From contig NC_068344.1 of assembly GCF_014633365.1 (NCBI RefSeq), positions 37,136,670 to 37,200,669 on the forward strand: a stretch of DNA of 64,000 bases. Direction: 5' to 3'. The position numbers and the translations under genes were made by a program. A model generated the notes under the pieces. The model searched no databases. It worked only from the letters and a program-made list of their open reading frames with translations, and had not been told where the DNA came from. Source of the stretch: Diospyros lotus. Lineage: Eukaryota > Streptophyta > Magnoliopsida > Ericales > Ebenaceae. Shown here one piece after another: positions 22,372 to 33,950 of this stretch (the first letter of the stretch is position 1; each line of letters begins with the position of its first letter).

Positions 22372-23830
22372 CTTGAGAGCTGAGATAGTAGACACGACCC
22401 TTTTTGTTCCTATTAGAGATAGCCTGAGAAAAAATCTAATTTTCGTCGACTGTAGGTGGAGAGGACGACTCGTTACCGCCGGCTTATGCTGAAGATGCCT
22501 CCGCACTTAATCTTTTGAACGCCTCATATATATATAAATTAAAACATTGACGTTGTCAATTAATAAAAAAAACATAAAATTGTAATGTTAATTAAATTGT
22601 ACATAAATACAATTACCGCGACGGCCTTTGATCTATTATTAACCCATACTTCTTATCTTTGATTATCCTTCCGAGTATGGGTTCTCCTGAAAATCTCAAA
22701 TTCATTAGGCTCGCGGTCTAATTCCCTTGCCTGCATGACAAATATATGAAATAAAAAATATATATATAAATCATTATATATATAAGTTAATAAAATTTAC
22801 ATTTAAGTAAAAAAACTAATTACCATAATTTTTCGGCTCTCGGTGAAATGAATGAATCCTCCTATGTGGACTGACCCACCAGTCTCAGAAGCGCGATTCT
22901 TTTTGTTTTGTTCTACTCGCTTATTGTATTCGTTTTCATCCCACTTGGCCTAAAATGCTCGCTGCACCATCGGATCCATCCACTCGCCTTTATCTGCACT
23001 TCATTTAATTTTGTTCAAATTAATTCTAAAACTTCTCCGACTAGATTTATTCTAAGTGATCCATATACGATCACTCTCATCGGGTTGCCACTTAAACTCA
23101 TTATACAGGAAATTAAAAATAAATAAATACGTATAATTTTTTTTTGAAACTTTCTATAATTAATAATTGTAATTATACTTACGCTAAATTCGTCTAACCA
23201 CATTCGTCATGTTAATTTAGGCACATCATCTCAATGAAGACAAACTTTAGTGTATCGTCTCTTCTAAATCTTTGATTGTACACCTGGTGGGCCAATCTCA
23301 GGGAAAAAACTATAAAACCAATATTTATCAAGTAAGAAATTGCATTTTTGTGTTTAACAATTATAAATAATTAATTAAAAATAATATATATATATATAAG
23401 ATACTCACTGATCATAGTTTTGATTGCAGGATAACTCTACTCGGTGATCAGCTCGGTCGGTATTAACTGGCTCAGATGGAGTCTGGTCAACATTTTGTGC
23501 AGGAAAAGATGTCGAAGGATGTGCATATGGTGTCGGCATAAATGAGTATGGGTTACCTTCTAAGGGATGAAAAGTAAACAGATAGGGGACAAAATGTGGT
23601 GCAGTCTCAGGTGGGAGGGATGTGGGTGGGATTGTAGTATAACTCATATGATATGGCATAGAGGAAAATGGTTGTTGGAACTGAGGCATGAGAATGAAAG
23701 CATGTGGGTGTGATGACTGAGGATATAAAGGAGTAGACAAAACAGCATCTGTGGAAACAGAAGAAGAAGATTGTGAACCAGTACTATTAGGATCTGGGGA
23801 AGGTGTGTCCCAATAGGATCGACGTCTTCC
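22372..23830 (-). pseudogene. CACTA second ORF (Transposase_24 domain), N-terminal and central relic
   Basis: On the minus strand, 23405-23740 is an open Pro-rich frame (SSHPHAFILMPQFQQPF, FVPYLFTFHPLEGNPYSF). Further left, about 22600-23000, lies the Transposase_24 core: WMDPMVQRAF, KNRASETGGSVHIGGF, then EIFRRTHTRK. Stops and short introns or indels interrupt it. In intact CACTA elements this ORF lies downstream of TNP2, as here (TNP2 at 24010-25905 on the same strand). Its product is thought to bind sub-terminal repeats. Confidence 0.65.
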
Positions 23831-24009
23831 TATACCCCTACTATCCCTACCCCTACTTGGTTAGAGAGATGAATGTTTTGATATCTGTTTTTGAGAATTA
23901 CATGAAACATAAAAATACGATAAAACGTACAAGGTCACAAATATTCAAAAATACAAAAGATATTATATCATAACGTATATAAGTGAATTCACATATTTAT
24001 AAATATATC

Positions 24010-25905
24010 AATCTTCTTCTACAAATTCATCACTATCTATGTCATCAGTCAATAACTCTTCTTCACCGTCTTCTGATATAGATTCTTCCTCTGCATCATC
24101 ATCTTCTTCTTGTTGAACAATATTTGAAACATCTATTTCCTCGATTATCCCATCTAAATTTTGTAAACCACCTCTAAGGTCATCATTTTGATCAATTTGC
24201 GGGAGTTCTGGTATTTCATCCTCCTAGAAAGGTTCTTCCATGTTAGTTTCGGGAGCCATTATTATAGGTTGTGTCTTTATTTTAATAACAACCATCCAAT
24301 CACATTTATCACGACAAGTGTTGGGGTACGACGCGTAATAAACTTGTTTAGTTTGTTGAGCAAAAATGAAAGGATCATATTTCTTATACCTTCTTGACGA
24401 TCGAACCTTGACAATACCATACTTTTCGCGGATTTTGGTTCCCTGAGGACTTGGATCTTACCATTCACATTTGAACAAAACTACCATTTTGACCAGTAGG
24501 CTTGCATATTCCAATTAAATAATGTCTATAATTTTTTCATAATAATAGGTCTCTAAGGATCCAATCCCTATCCTAGTCACGCAAACACCAATTTTTTTTA
24601 TAGATCTACTATTACTCCATTCGACGGTGTGTAATTTATATCTATTCACGAAATACATTGGCCAATACTGCACGTTTGGAGTCGGTCCCATCCTATGTTC
24701 TGAATTAATGGATCTATAACAACTTGAGTATTCAAATTAACCTGAGAAAACGTTTGAATCACTTAATGTATTTTTAAAATTCAATTAAAAAATAATCTAG
24801 TATGAAGTAACATACTTGATGATGAAACCACTTAGGAAAATGTTTCTCGATTTGTTTATCTATTTCTGTGTCTGTGATATTTGAAGATAGCTAACGCAAT
24901 ATATTGGTGTACATGCTAAAAAATTTAAATAATGTATCAATCAAATAATATGAACCAAGTATGAACTTATAAATATATTCATTTAAATTTTAATTCTTAC
25001 TCGATGTAAGGTTCGACTTTCGAAGTATTTAACAAGACATATAATTTGGCGGCTTTAAATTCTTTTTCATCCATCGACTTGATTTTCATTTCTCACGCAG
25101 CAAGGCCTGAATAATTGAACACGAAAATTTATGGATATGAAGAATATTCCCCATTGTCATTTCGAGGGACTCTCGTTCTTCTTAATGGAACATTTGGTGC
25201 AAAATAATATGATCCAAATGTGGACGTCTCCTTAATTAAATATGTCTCACATATAGATCCTTCTACATGAGTTTTATTGCAGACCTTCTTCTTTGAAGTG
25301 TTGAGGAACTTAAATCATTCGAAGATCTCCTCAATATAGGAAAATTTTTTTATCTTTAAAAATAAACGATTCAAATTATATTAGACGTACCTTTTAAAGG
25401 GATACATCCATCTGTATTGTACTGGTCCCCCCACCTTTGCTTCGTAAACTAAGTGCACTGGGAGATGCTCCATTAGATTAAACCATCGGGGAGGAAATAC
25501 ACACTCTAATTTGTATAAAATGATGGGTATATTTTGTTCCATGACATCTAGGTGTTCAATCCTCAATATTGTTGAGCAAATGTCTTTGAAAAAATGGCAT
25601 AACTTAGTGACCAGATTCCAAATTTGATCTGGTGATGCTCCAAATGCCGTTGGAAGTAATCGCTCCATAACTTTTCAATCCAAATAACTTTGCGTTTCTC
25701 ATATCAATGCACTTACCCAATCTAGAATCATATCCATCAAGGAGCTTAAGTTCTTTTATCCACGTAAAAATATTTAACTTTTGTTCTCTTGTGAATGTAC
25801 TTAGGAATTGATTTATTGGTATTTGAAATTAATCCATTGTGCAGATAATTTTGTTTGACTCGATAATATTGTCTTGTGTGGTATATATGATTTTATTAGG
25901 CCCTT
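24010..25905 (-). pseudogene. CACTA TNP2 transposase, C-terminal relic (DUF4218 and DUF4216)
   Basis: Reading leftward on the minus strand: about 25900-25680 gives GLKSYG and KELKLLDGYDSRLGK, the end of the TNP2 catalytic half. The open frame 25668-25381 is DUF4218 (LPTAFG, LVTKLCHFFKDICS, GPVQYRWMYPFKRY). About 24750-24280 is DUF4216 (VVLFKCEW, KKYDPFIFAQQTKQVYYASY), followed by an acidic tail (EEDDDAEEESISEDGEE, about 24110-24030). Stops occur between these blocks. The N-terminal Transposase_21 part is absent because the homology ends abruptly near 25905. Confidence 0.75.
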
Positions 25906-26359
25906 AAAAAAAAATTTACCCAATAAAAAATTATATTAATAAAATAATAATAATAAAATTAATAAAAAATAAAAGAAAATAATAATAATAAAAAAAATTG
26001 AATTGAGAGAGACAGAATTGACACTGGTGGTAGCCATTTTTCTCGGGCAGTGCAATCACACTGTCCTATACAAGAAGAGGCACATTGCCAAATGTTGAAA
26101 AATGAGGCACCAAGTGTTGAAAAAAGAGACGCCAAGCCTGACCCTACAATTATGGCATGCCTCGAGCCGAGTGTAGAATAGTGATGCCCATTGCTCTATA
26201 AGAGACTCTATATTTGTATGAGGTAAGCCACACTTCTGCAAGCAAGCTCAGTCTCCTCTCTTTCATGTTGTTCTTCGATCGGTACTCTCGTCCATTTTGT
26301 AAAATTCATAGTTTTTAGTCTTCTTTTATTATAGTTATATTTTTTTTTTTTAAAAAAAA
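25906..26359 (+). promoter_or_regulatory. Leader/promoter-like stretch before the 181-aa ORF
   Basis: The first ~90 bases are A-rich. A unique-sequence stretch follows (26000-26345). It contains a TATA-like ctctataagagactc (TATAAGAG at 26197-26204), then a CT-rich leader and T/A runs directly before ATG 26360. The layout resembles a compact promoter plus leader. Whether it drives transcription is inference. Confidence 0.3.
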
Positions 26360-26905
26360 ATGGATCTTCAACTCTCAAAAATTCGCAAGTACTATCCATC
26401 TCTCATAATGAATGATTTGAAAAAAATTTATGCCGCTAGGTGTGAAAGACTTAGAATGTTGATGTATAATAACATCCCTGAAGATATTCGCTGGTTGATC
26501 AAAGCAAAAGTTCGATTACTAGGCGAAACTTCACCTAGTTTTAAGCACTTTTCAGGTTTAGGGAAGTGTAGTTTTGCGAAGAAACGAAGAGCGAAAAGAG
26601 TGAATGGTTGTCACAAATGTGCTCGTTGGACCTGTAACACACGATGCAAATCTATGGGGTTTACGTCCGTAAATCGAGAAGATAAAATTAGTTTCATAAA
26701 GGATGGGCTGAGTAAGGAGTCTTTGGATGATATCCGATTGACTCTTGAGACGCATCCATGTGGAATAGTGCAAAAAAAACTTCTTGCTTTATGGACCCAG
26801 TTCATAAGTGACCACCAACGCTATAGTCTTGGGAATCTGACTAAAAATGACCCTGTTTGCCAATCTATAAGAAAATTGGATAGAGAGCCTATCCCCACTT
26901 CATAG
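26360..26905 (+). CDS. Basic Cys-cluster protein, 181 aa, possibly viral nucleic-acid-binding-protein-like
   Basis: This is a single uninterrupted frame, unusually long for this AT-rich region. Residues 1 to about 75 are helical and basic. Residues about 80-90 form a Lys/Arg-rich patch (AKKRRAKR), followed by a Cys cluster C-x2-C-x4-C-x3-C (GCHKCARWTCNTRC). The C-terminal half is charged and unremarkable. A basic patch right before a CHxC-type zinc cluster and a downstream FIxDG-like stretch recalls the small nucleic-acid-binding proteins of some flexible filamentous plant RNA viruses. That is a resemblance judged by eye, not a demonstrated homology. It may equally be a captured plant gene. 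It lies 171 bases upstream of a LOG pseudogene on the same strand, with no introns. It sits between CACTA and Gypsy fragments, so it arrived with or between mobile DNA. Confidence 0.5.
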   Translation: MDLQLSKIRKYYPSLIMNDLKKIYAARCERLRMLMYNNIPEDIRWLIKAKVRLLGETSPSFKHFSGLGKCSFAKKRRAKRVNGCHKCARWTCNTRCKSMGFTSVNREDKISFIKDGLSKESLDDIRLTLETHPCGIVQKKLLALWTQFISDHQRYSLGNLTKNDPVCQSIRKLDREPIPTS

Positions 26906-27076
26906 AAGGTGTTTAAGCCGTTTCTGGACGTAAAATCAGAGGAATATGTGAGCCACGATCACAACTATTTGTACATACGCATAATTTTTGTTTGTGTTTA
27001 TTTCTTGTTGAATTTTTGTATAGCTACTTTTGATCACCAAACCTCTTTTTAGGGCATACATAAAGAACAAATATAA

Positions 27077-27628
27077 ATGGAAGGTCAGTTAGTTTGTCGA
27101 ATCAACACCATATGTGTACTATGTGGCTCTCAACTCGGGAGCGATAGTTGTTACGCACTTGCAGCAAGGGAACTTGGCCTAAAATTAGGAGAGAAAAAAA
27201 TTAATTTGGTATATGGAGGGGGAAGTCGTGGATTGAATGGTTGTATTTCGCAAGCTGCACATCTTGAAAAATCATGTGGTAGGTGTAATGCCAATCCCTT
27301 TGGCTGAACCACATATTTCTGAGTTTACACGCGGTCAACTTATAGAAACGACTTCTATGTCTGAGCGCATGGCTTGTAAGATTTATCAGTCAGACGCCTT
27401 CATTGTTTTACTAGGAGGTTTTGGAACACTTGAGAAATCTTTTGTATAATCTCCTGGGCTAAGAGTAATGTCCATACCAAACCCATTGGACTTTTAAATG
27501 TTAATCATTTTTTCGATGGGTTGCTCTATTTTCTTGATCAGGTTGTGGATCAAAAGTTCATTTCTTTTTCAGCAAGAAAGATTCTCATTTCCGTATCTAC
27601 CATTGATGAGCTACTAGAGAATGTGTAA
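27077..27628 (+). pseudogene. LONELY GUY (LOG)-type cytokinin riboside 5'-monophosphate phosphoribohydrolase, intronless and frameshifted
   Basis: LOG enzymes release active cytokinin bases from their nucleotides in the cytosol. Family motifs seen in order are ICVLCGSQLGSD, INLVYGGGSRGLNG, VVGVMPIPL, a Met-Ser-Glu-Arg stretch, DAFIVLLGGFGTLEK, ISWAKSNVHTKPIGLLNV and a final LISVSTIDELLENV before TAA. Two frameshifts break it, near 27275-27285 and near 27445. The catalytic signature PGGxGTxxE is altered to LGGFGTLEK, losing both the Pro and the Glu. Overall length matches a complete LOG (~185 codons). Plant LOG genes normally have several introns; none are present here. That points to a reverse-transcribed copy, a captured cDNA or a viral/bacterial-type origin. 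The RT fragment starts within about six bases of its stop. Confidence 0.8.
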
Positions 27629-27633
27629 AAAAG

Positions 27634-27892
27634 AGAGGATGTGCATAGATTACATGAAGCCAACTCTATGACTAGAAAGGATCATTTTCCGCTCCTATTT
27701 TGGATCAGGTGTTAGAGAGAATAATAGGACATGCCTTCTACTTCTTCTTAGATGGGTATTCTGGGTTAATTAGATTGAAATTGCCTTAGAGGATCAGGAG
27801 AAAACCACATTCACATGTCCATTCGAGACATTTGCTTACAGACGAATGCCATTTGGTCTGTGCAATGCCCCTGCAACCTTTCAACCAAAATT
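27634..27892 (+). pseudogene. Ty3/Gypsy (Athila/Tat-type) reverse transcriptase fragment
   Basis: With frame changes, the plus strand reads RMCIDY, NSMTRKDHFPLLF, LERIIGHAFY, FLDGYSG, IEIALEDQEKTTFTCPFETF and YRRMPFGLCNAPATFQ, i.e. RT blocks 2-4 of a non-chromovirus Gypsy element. At least two frameshifts and a stop are present. The YxDD block is missing because another LTR begins at 27893. No gag or protease lies upstream; the LOG pseudogene is there instead. Confidence 0.8.
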
Positions 27893-29532
27893 TGACTGCA
27901 CTCTTACTCTGCAATTAAAACACAATAAAAATTTTATATTTTTTTTTCTTTATCTAGGTGAATGGTTTATACTCGTCAGTGTACAAGTGCAGTTGTAGTC
28001 TAAATTTAAATTTATACTTTCTGGATGAGTCCAGGTCGTCCACTGAGAGATTTATTTATGACAAATGAAAAAGAATGTCACACACGTGCACACGCATTTA
28101 GATGGATTAGTAACAAGATTTTTCTATGGTTTTTTTTTTTTTTATAATAGAAACTAGAAAATAAAGTAAGGTAGAAGTTGAAATAAATGCTTAATGTGAG
28201 GATATAAAATTGGATAGTACTTGAGTTAAGACAATTTTATCACCAATCCGTTGATTCCCAAATTTTAGCAGACAAGGTTAGTAACATTAATTTAATTTCA
28301 GATATGAGGGTTTGTTACTAAATGCAATTAGAGATGATGATAGTTCTAGTTTAAGCAATCCCTATACATGATATGCGTGATTCTAATTTAAGAAACTATT
28401 ATAAATCCAATTACAATTAATATATAAAATAATTAAATTAATCATCCGAGTTTGGGTATGATAGCGTTTCCAGTTCTAGTAACTCTCATGCGTGACATGA
28501 AAGCTCTAAATTAGGCTTACGCTCCAATCCAAACCTAGTAATTTTTTAATAATTAAAACACACTCATACTGAAATTTAAATTAATGTTACTCATTTAAAT
28601 CGCAGTTTTCTTTGGGAATCATTGGCGTTGGACACTGTCCTTGCCTTAACCCAAGATTAGATTTAGCTACTCATTTCCATTTAAAAGTAATTGACAAGAA
28701 TTTAAATGACGTAATTTAAATAACAGAATTTAAATGACAAGAATTAAAATAGCAGAAACTAACCGACCATTTAGGCGATGGATAATTAAAAGACAAGAAT
28801 TAAAATTACATAAATTTAAAGGCAAAAATTAACCGGCCATTTAGGCGATGGATAATAAAGTAACAATAAATTACATAAGAATTTAAAAGAAGAAAGAAAA
28901 GAAGTAAGATTACAAGAGAAGACAAGAGAGAGAATAAGAGCAATTCTCTAAGAGAAACTCTAAGAACAAAACTAAACTTTGATTCAAGTAATAACAACCT
29001 CCTCACAAATGCACCCAAGTGAGTTATTTATAGCTCACAAGATACAATACAAACCATACAATTATTCAACTAAACATAATCATATCTAATGGGCACTCAC
29101 AAAACATTCACCTAACTAGTGGAAGAAAATTAGGTAAAAGACAAAAAATACAAAAAACTTTAGGTGGTAAATCACTCATAAAAAATACAAAACAAAGAAA
29201 AATCTTCTACAAATTGGGCTTTGTTGGGCCTTTGATTGGTCTTGGGCCTTTGGTTGGTCTTGGGCCTTTCTCATGTTGGATTCTATTTGATAGTTGGGCC
29301 AAGTGCACTTGAAACATCATCTAGACTCCATAGTTGGCCCATGAATTTGAGCAACAATAATGGTTAATCCAATGTCTTCGATTTATGCCCCTCTGATTAA
29401 TTATAGAAGTCAACTTCCTTGCTTCATCATATAATAATATGTAATGTAAATAATTATTTATTTTAAGCATAATTATAAAACCAAAATGGGGATATAATTC
29501 ATTAAGATTTAGGAAATATTAACCCCTCATCA
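27893..29532 (-). mobile_element. 3' LTR of a minus-strand Tat/Ogre-like retrotransposon
   Basis: On the minus strand it begins TGATGAGGGGTTAATATT (from 29532) and ends GAGTGCAGTCA (at 27893), the same family as the solo LTR at 20311-22366. The inverted copies share the 'ccatttaggcgatgg', 'gttaaggcaaggacagtg' and 'ctatcatacccaaa' blocks. A TATA-like ctataaataac lies on the minus strand near 29025. A polypurine tract abuts its start at 29533, which makes this the 3' LTR. The matching 5' LTR was not found to the right. Confidence 0.7.
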
Positions 29533-29549
29533 CACCCCCCAACTTGAAT
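29533..29549 (-). other. Polypurine tract of the minus-strand retrotransposon
   Basis: In minus sense this reads TCAAGTTGGGGGGTG directly before the LTR start TGATGAGG. That is the normal place and composition of the plus-strand primer of an LTR element, and it fixes the element's orientation. Confidence 0.7.
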
Positions 29550-30805
29550 ATTGCTAGTCCCTTAGCAATCAGATTATACACCAGCCATGATTTAATCGCA
29601 ATACTTGCATGTATATAGAAATTTCAAATTCAAAACCAAAATGCATAGAGTATAACATTCAAAATAAGTCGAACATTCAAAATTAGATTTCTGGTTAAAG
29701 GTCATACAATCTTAGAAATGGCAATTAGGATGACCAATACACAGACTTACTCCATCGAAGTTTTGACTTTAAACTTTATTGTGGATTTTCCCTCCAATGA
29801 AACGATTCCTCAGGTGTACACACAAGGGGGTGCACCGTTATAAGAGTAAATATAGAACAAGTTCAAAACTCGGTGTCATCCCAAATACAAAAAACGTATT
29901 TTCAGGAAAGAATAGGAAAATTGACATAGTTTCATGACTGGAATAATGCCCTAAATGAATAACTTCTGAATTTAAACATAATTCCCTACTCTGAACTCGA
30001 ATTCTGAGATCACATGATTTATAGCATCAAGAGGAATCAGACCGGGTTATAATGGGGTTATGAGGTTAATATAGATTGTTAAAGAAAATGATAGAGTGTG
30101 CAAATGGTGTGTTGAGATTTTTTTTTTTACACTAAAATCTAACTCGAGATATTATTATTTTTTAACACTTGTGCTGAATAGCTGACCGAACGTCTCTTTT
30201 TCATTTTTTTTTTTGGGTTTTTTTTTTTAAACATGAAAATACCTAGATGGACTAATTCCCCAGAACACACAAGGTTAGATAAATTTCATATGGTTACGGG
30301 TCAGACAAGGGTAAGAAAAGGAATTGTGCTAAGAACGACTCAAATAGGTTAGTAAGGAAAATTAATGTAAAGAAAGAAAAAAGGTTAATAGACTCAATTT
30401 GAATGAAATCGATCCCCCTATCATACTTCTACAAAATAATGTTACTCAGTCAACTAATTCAGAGTTTGAAATTAGTCAAATTCATCCGTTATCATTGTAG
30501 ATATTCAAAGCAAATTGATATTTTGAAGCTACTGAAAAGATAAGATAAACACTAACACATATTTAGAGTAAGTGTTATTTCACTCAGAATTAAAGGTTAT
30601 TAGACTCAAACACTCACTTGGGTAATAGTTTTTACTTTTGTTGAGGGATCATGCAGCGTACTAATCAGTTAATTACTATTACTTTTAACTTTATAACCGA
30701 TAACCAATTTCTAATTTTTGAATATCCAATGAATGCAAATTACCCATTCTAATGCATATACGTTTTCAAATAAGAAATCAATGCATTTATGTTTCGTATT
30801 GCAAA
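29550..30805 (-). mobile_element. Presumed internal 3' spacer of the minus-strand retrotransposon
   Basis: No coding frame is recognisable. The region adjoins the polypurine tract and continues after the solo LTR insertion at 33951. It has poly-T runs (30118-30135, 30208-30230). Assignment to the element rests on position only. Confidence 0.35.
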
Positions 30806-33800
30806 TGTAACGCCTCGTTTTCCCACAACGAGCGTTAACTCGAGATTTCGGGAATATATTTTTTTTTTTTTCAACATCAAACACACAACATAAGTCTCTC
30901 AATCCATATACCTTCATCATAATCATTTCCCGTCAATCCCGATCGTACCTTCTTAGCATATCAAAATTTAATAATAAATAAACTAAGACAGGTATCAACA
31001 ATCACATCAGCGGAAGCAAGATCGAAACCTCAATGATATATAATCGACAATTCCTTTACAATAACCAAATCGATGTTTCACATGAAAATATCAAAACATT
31101 ACATAACCTCTGAACATCGTAATCATGGACAAAACCTACGAAAACTAAACATAGCCGCTACATCTCGATGATATTCTTTCCCTTGGCGCCACTGCTTTCA
31201 CCTGGAACGTTTGAATATTCCAGGGACATAGTCCAAATTAGATGCTGAATCATCTAAGTGAGAGTTTAAAAACGTTTTCATGCAGATATGAAAAATCATA
31301 TACAAAATCGATAAATCCCGACATGCACCAGCCTAAGAGAATCCCACATAGCACTTAACCATAACCGGGAAAAATGCAATCTCTCTAAAGGCGACACAAC
31401 CACTTCGGCCCATTGGCAAAACAATCCTGCTTAAGAGGGACAACCTCGACATATGAACCCGGGAATCACCCCATTGTCATTGTTAGGCTTTACTCTCCAA
31501 CTCAAAAGCAATCCAAAACCCAACGCAACCCTAGCCCCAAGAGTGTCATATCAGCACTATCCTCGGAATCGACGTCACCTCGGCATTAATGCTATTGCTC
31601 AAAGGAACCTGGGGTGGTGTCTACTCGCAGCCTCACCACTTGAGCCAACAACCGGGGTGGTGTCCACTCTCAGCCCCGCCACTTGGGTCCCGTAGGGTGA
31701 AGTCCGTCTCAACCCCGTCCCAAGTGGGTCACCTAGCATTAATCCTAGGTACGTATCCCGAGTACTGTCACTCTGGGCTACGTCACAAGTTACCAACCTA
31801 CGTCCCATATGGACGACACAAAACAAGCCAATGCCGAAAAATCATAACATGCATAAAATCAACATCTCAATGTATGCACTTTACCGTACGAAATTCAATG
31901 CATGTGTAAATAATTGTTTGGACAACCATAATAAACCAAGCCACAGGGATGAACATTCACAGTAAACCATTCACATGTCACTTAAAGTCTTTTTGGATAG
32001 AACCACTCTCAAGTCAAAATAAAGTTGGGGGCGAACACTCACCTTTAGGCGCAATTCGAATTCTTCTTGAAAAGCGCAGTTTGCCTCGATTTGCGTGCCC
32101 TCTTCTCACTTTGCACGAGTCACTTCACCTCAAGCCGCAAGGTACCCTAATCAGCCAATAATTATTAAAATATAATTTTCTCCTTAATTTTCTCACATTT
32201 TCTTATTTTCTCCTATTTTTCTTCTCTAATAATTCAAAATAAATATCTACACATCTATTTTCTCAAATATTTTTACATAATAATTCATAAAACAATATTT
32301 ATAAGCCTCTGGGATTTTCTGGAAATTTTCCAGATTTTTTTCCTATTTTCTCAAATTTCCATAATTACTTTTCCTTGATAAAATTTATTTCTCATCGATT
32401 TACTTCGAATATACTTCAATAAAAATAACCAAAACTCATAAAATAAATTAATTATACTTCTGGAATTTTTTCAGAGTTTTCTAAAAATTCCTCCTATTTA
32501 TTTTCTATTTACATTTCATTTCAAAAATCAAAAATAATTATTTCCCCAAGAAATTTCCAAGATAAAAATTCACCAAATTAAACTATTCACCTTTCTTGAA
32601 TTTCTGGATATTTTTCCAGAATTTTAATTCCTTTAATTCTATTTGTTATTGAATTTTCTATATGTTTAGTATTTAAAAAATACAAAAAAATACCTCCGGT
32701 CATCTTCTCCGGCAACGGTACACCGGAAAATTGAAGCGACGACACCAGGCTGCTCCTCTCCCTTAGTCGATCCCAATGGTACTAATCTTGTTCCGAAAAA
32801 AGCATCGGAAGCCTCCCGATTTGGCCAAAAATAGTCGACCGAAACTATCCCGCCACCGAACTCCGGGGAATCAAATTGACCCTCGATTCGAACTCCGATT
32901 GGCACGAAACTTTCCAGATCAGTTACCCATCACCTTGCGAACAAAAGCCCCTTATTAGATCGCTCGATCTATCACTCTACAACCCGATTTGGTATTTCAC
33001 GCAAAATGTATATATATATATATATATATACAGCCGAATGTATATATATGCGAAAACACCCTCTATACTATCCAAAAAATTCCCAAAATCTCCAGAAATG
33101 ATTCTCTTCCCTCAAGGATCAAAATCCCCTTATTGGTTTCCCTCGATTCACTCTCAAACTTGAGCGATTTGATGATTCAAATTCGGCCGAAACCCTTGGC
33201 TATTTATAGCCAAAATCCGACCCCCACGTGGCCAATTTTCGGCCAAAGCTTCTTCCCCACGCCTCCTAGACCTCCCTAGGCCACTCCCTGATGGTCCTAG
33301 GCTGCCAAATGGCCGGATTTTCCGGCCAAATCTATGGCCAAATCGACCATGCTTGTACAATTTTCTGAAAATTGCACTTTGGCCCTTTGAAATTTCTCTT
33401 TTGCATTTTGGCCCTTAACCTCAAGCCCCTGATCTTTCTAACACCCTCAATAAGACCCTCAAGATTAGCACTTCTCATTTCTCCCTTGAAACTTTTGAAA
33501 AATTTCCGTTTAGACCCCCATCGGGCAATTTTTGGAAATTATACTTAGGCCCGACTGATTTATTTGACCTCAAATCCACTTGATTCAACCTGAAACCACT
33601 TAAGGGTTGTTCCATACATCGAATACTAGTCATTGACACTCTCCGTTAACTTTTTGGACGTCGTTTACAGCAATTCGGTAATACGACCTAATTGGCAACT
33701 GTATTTTTGCTGTACCGAAAACTGTTCCCGATCTCATTTCTTTCATCACTAAAAATCATAATTTTAATTGCTCGTCGATACTATACCATTTTCCTTGGCT

Positions 33801-33945
33801 ATATAGGGTCCGAGGTACTCCCTCTGATTAATTCGGTCGTCCAAAGCTGTGTTAGTGTGCCCTATAGTCTTATTTTTCCCAAAATTCCAATTATGCTCTT
33901 TATCAAATATCATTTTTATCCTCAAAATTATTCTCGGGTGTTACA
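30806..33945 (-). mobile_element. Solo LTR, ~3.1 kb, TSD GCAAA
   Basis: It runs from TGTAACGCCTCG to CTCGGGTGTTACA, flanked by identical GCAAA at 30801-30805 and 33946-33950. Long LTRs with TGTAAC...GTTACA ends are typical of plant chromovirus-type Gypsy elements. By analogy with the element at 46240 it is probably minus-oriented. The interior holds GC-rich segments (31390-31800, 32690-33330) and an (AT)n run near 33008-33030. The short frames there are not proteins. Confidence 0.85.
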
Positions 33946-33950
33946 GCAAA

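Larger units (their letters stand above)
19268..25905 (-). mobile_element. Degraded CACTA (En/Spm) transposon, right end missing
   Basis: The left terminus is CACTATAAAAAATCAG at 19268, followed by sub-terminal repeats with tagcgacggg/cccgtcgctaa (about 19300-19490). This is the classic CACTA layout. Both usual CACTA genes are present as minus-strand relics: TNP2-type transposase (about 24010-25905) and a Transposase_24-type second ORF (about 19950-23830). The second is split by a solo LTR at 20311-22366. TNP2 lacks its N-terminal two thirds, because the similarity stops at about 25905 where unrelated sequence begins. No partner terminus (ending ...TATAGTG) was found to the right. The element is dead. 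Confidence 0.75.

Noticed and set aside
31453..31909. Overlapping 75-106-codon frames
   Set aside because: Within the GC-richer part of a solo LTR bounded by a perfect TSD; no domain content.
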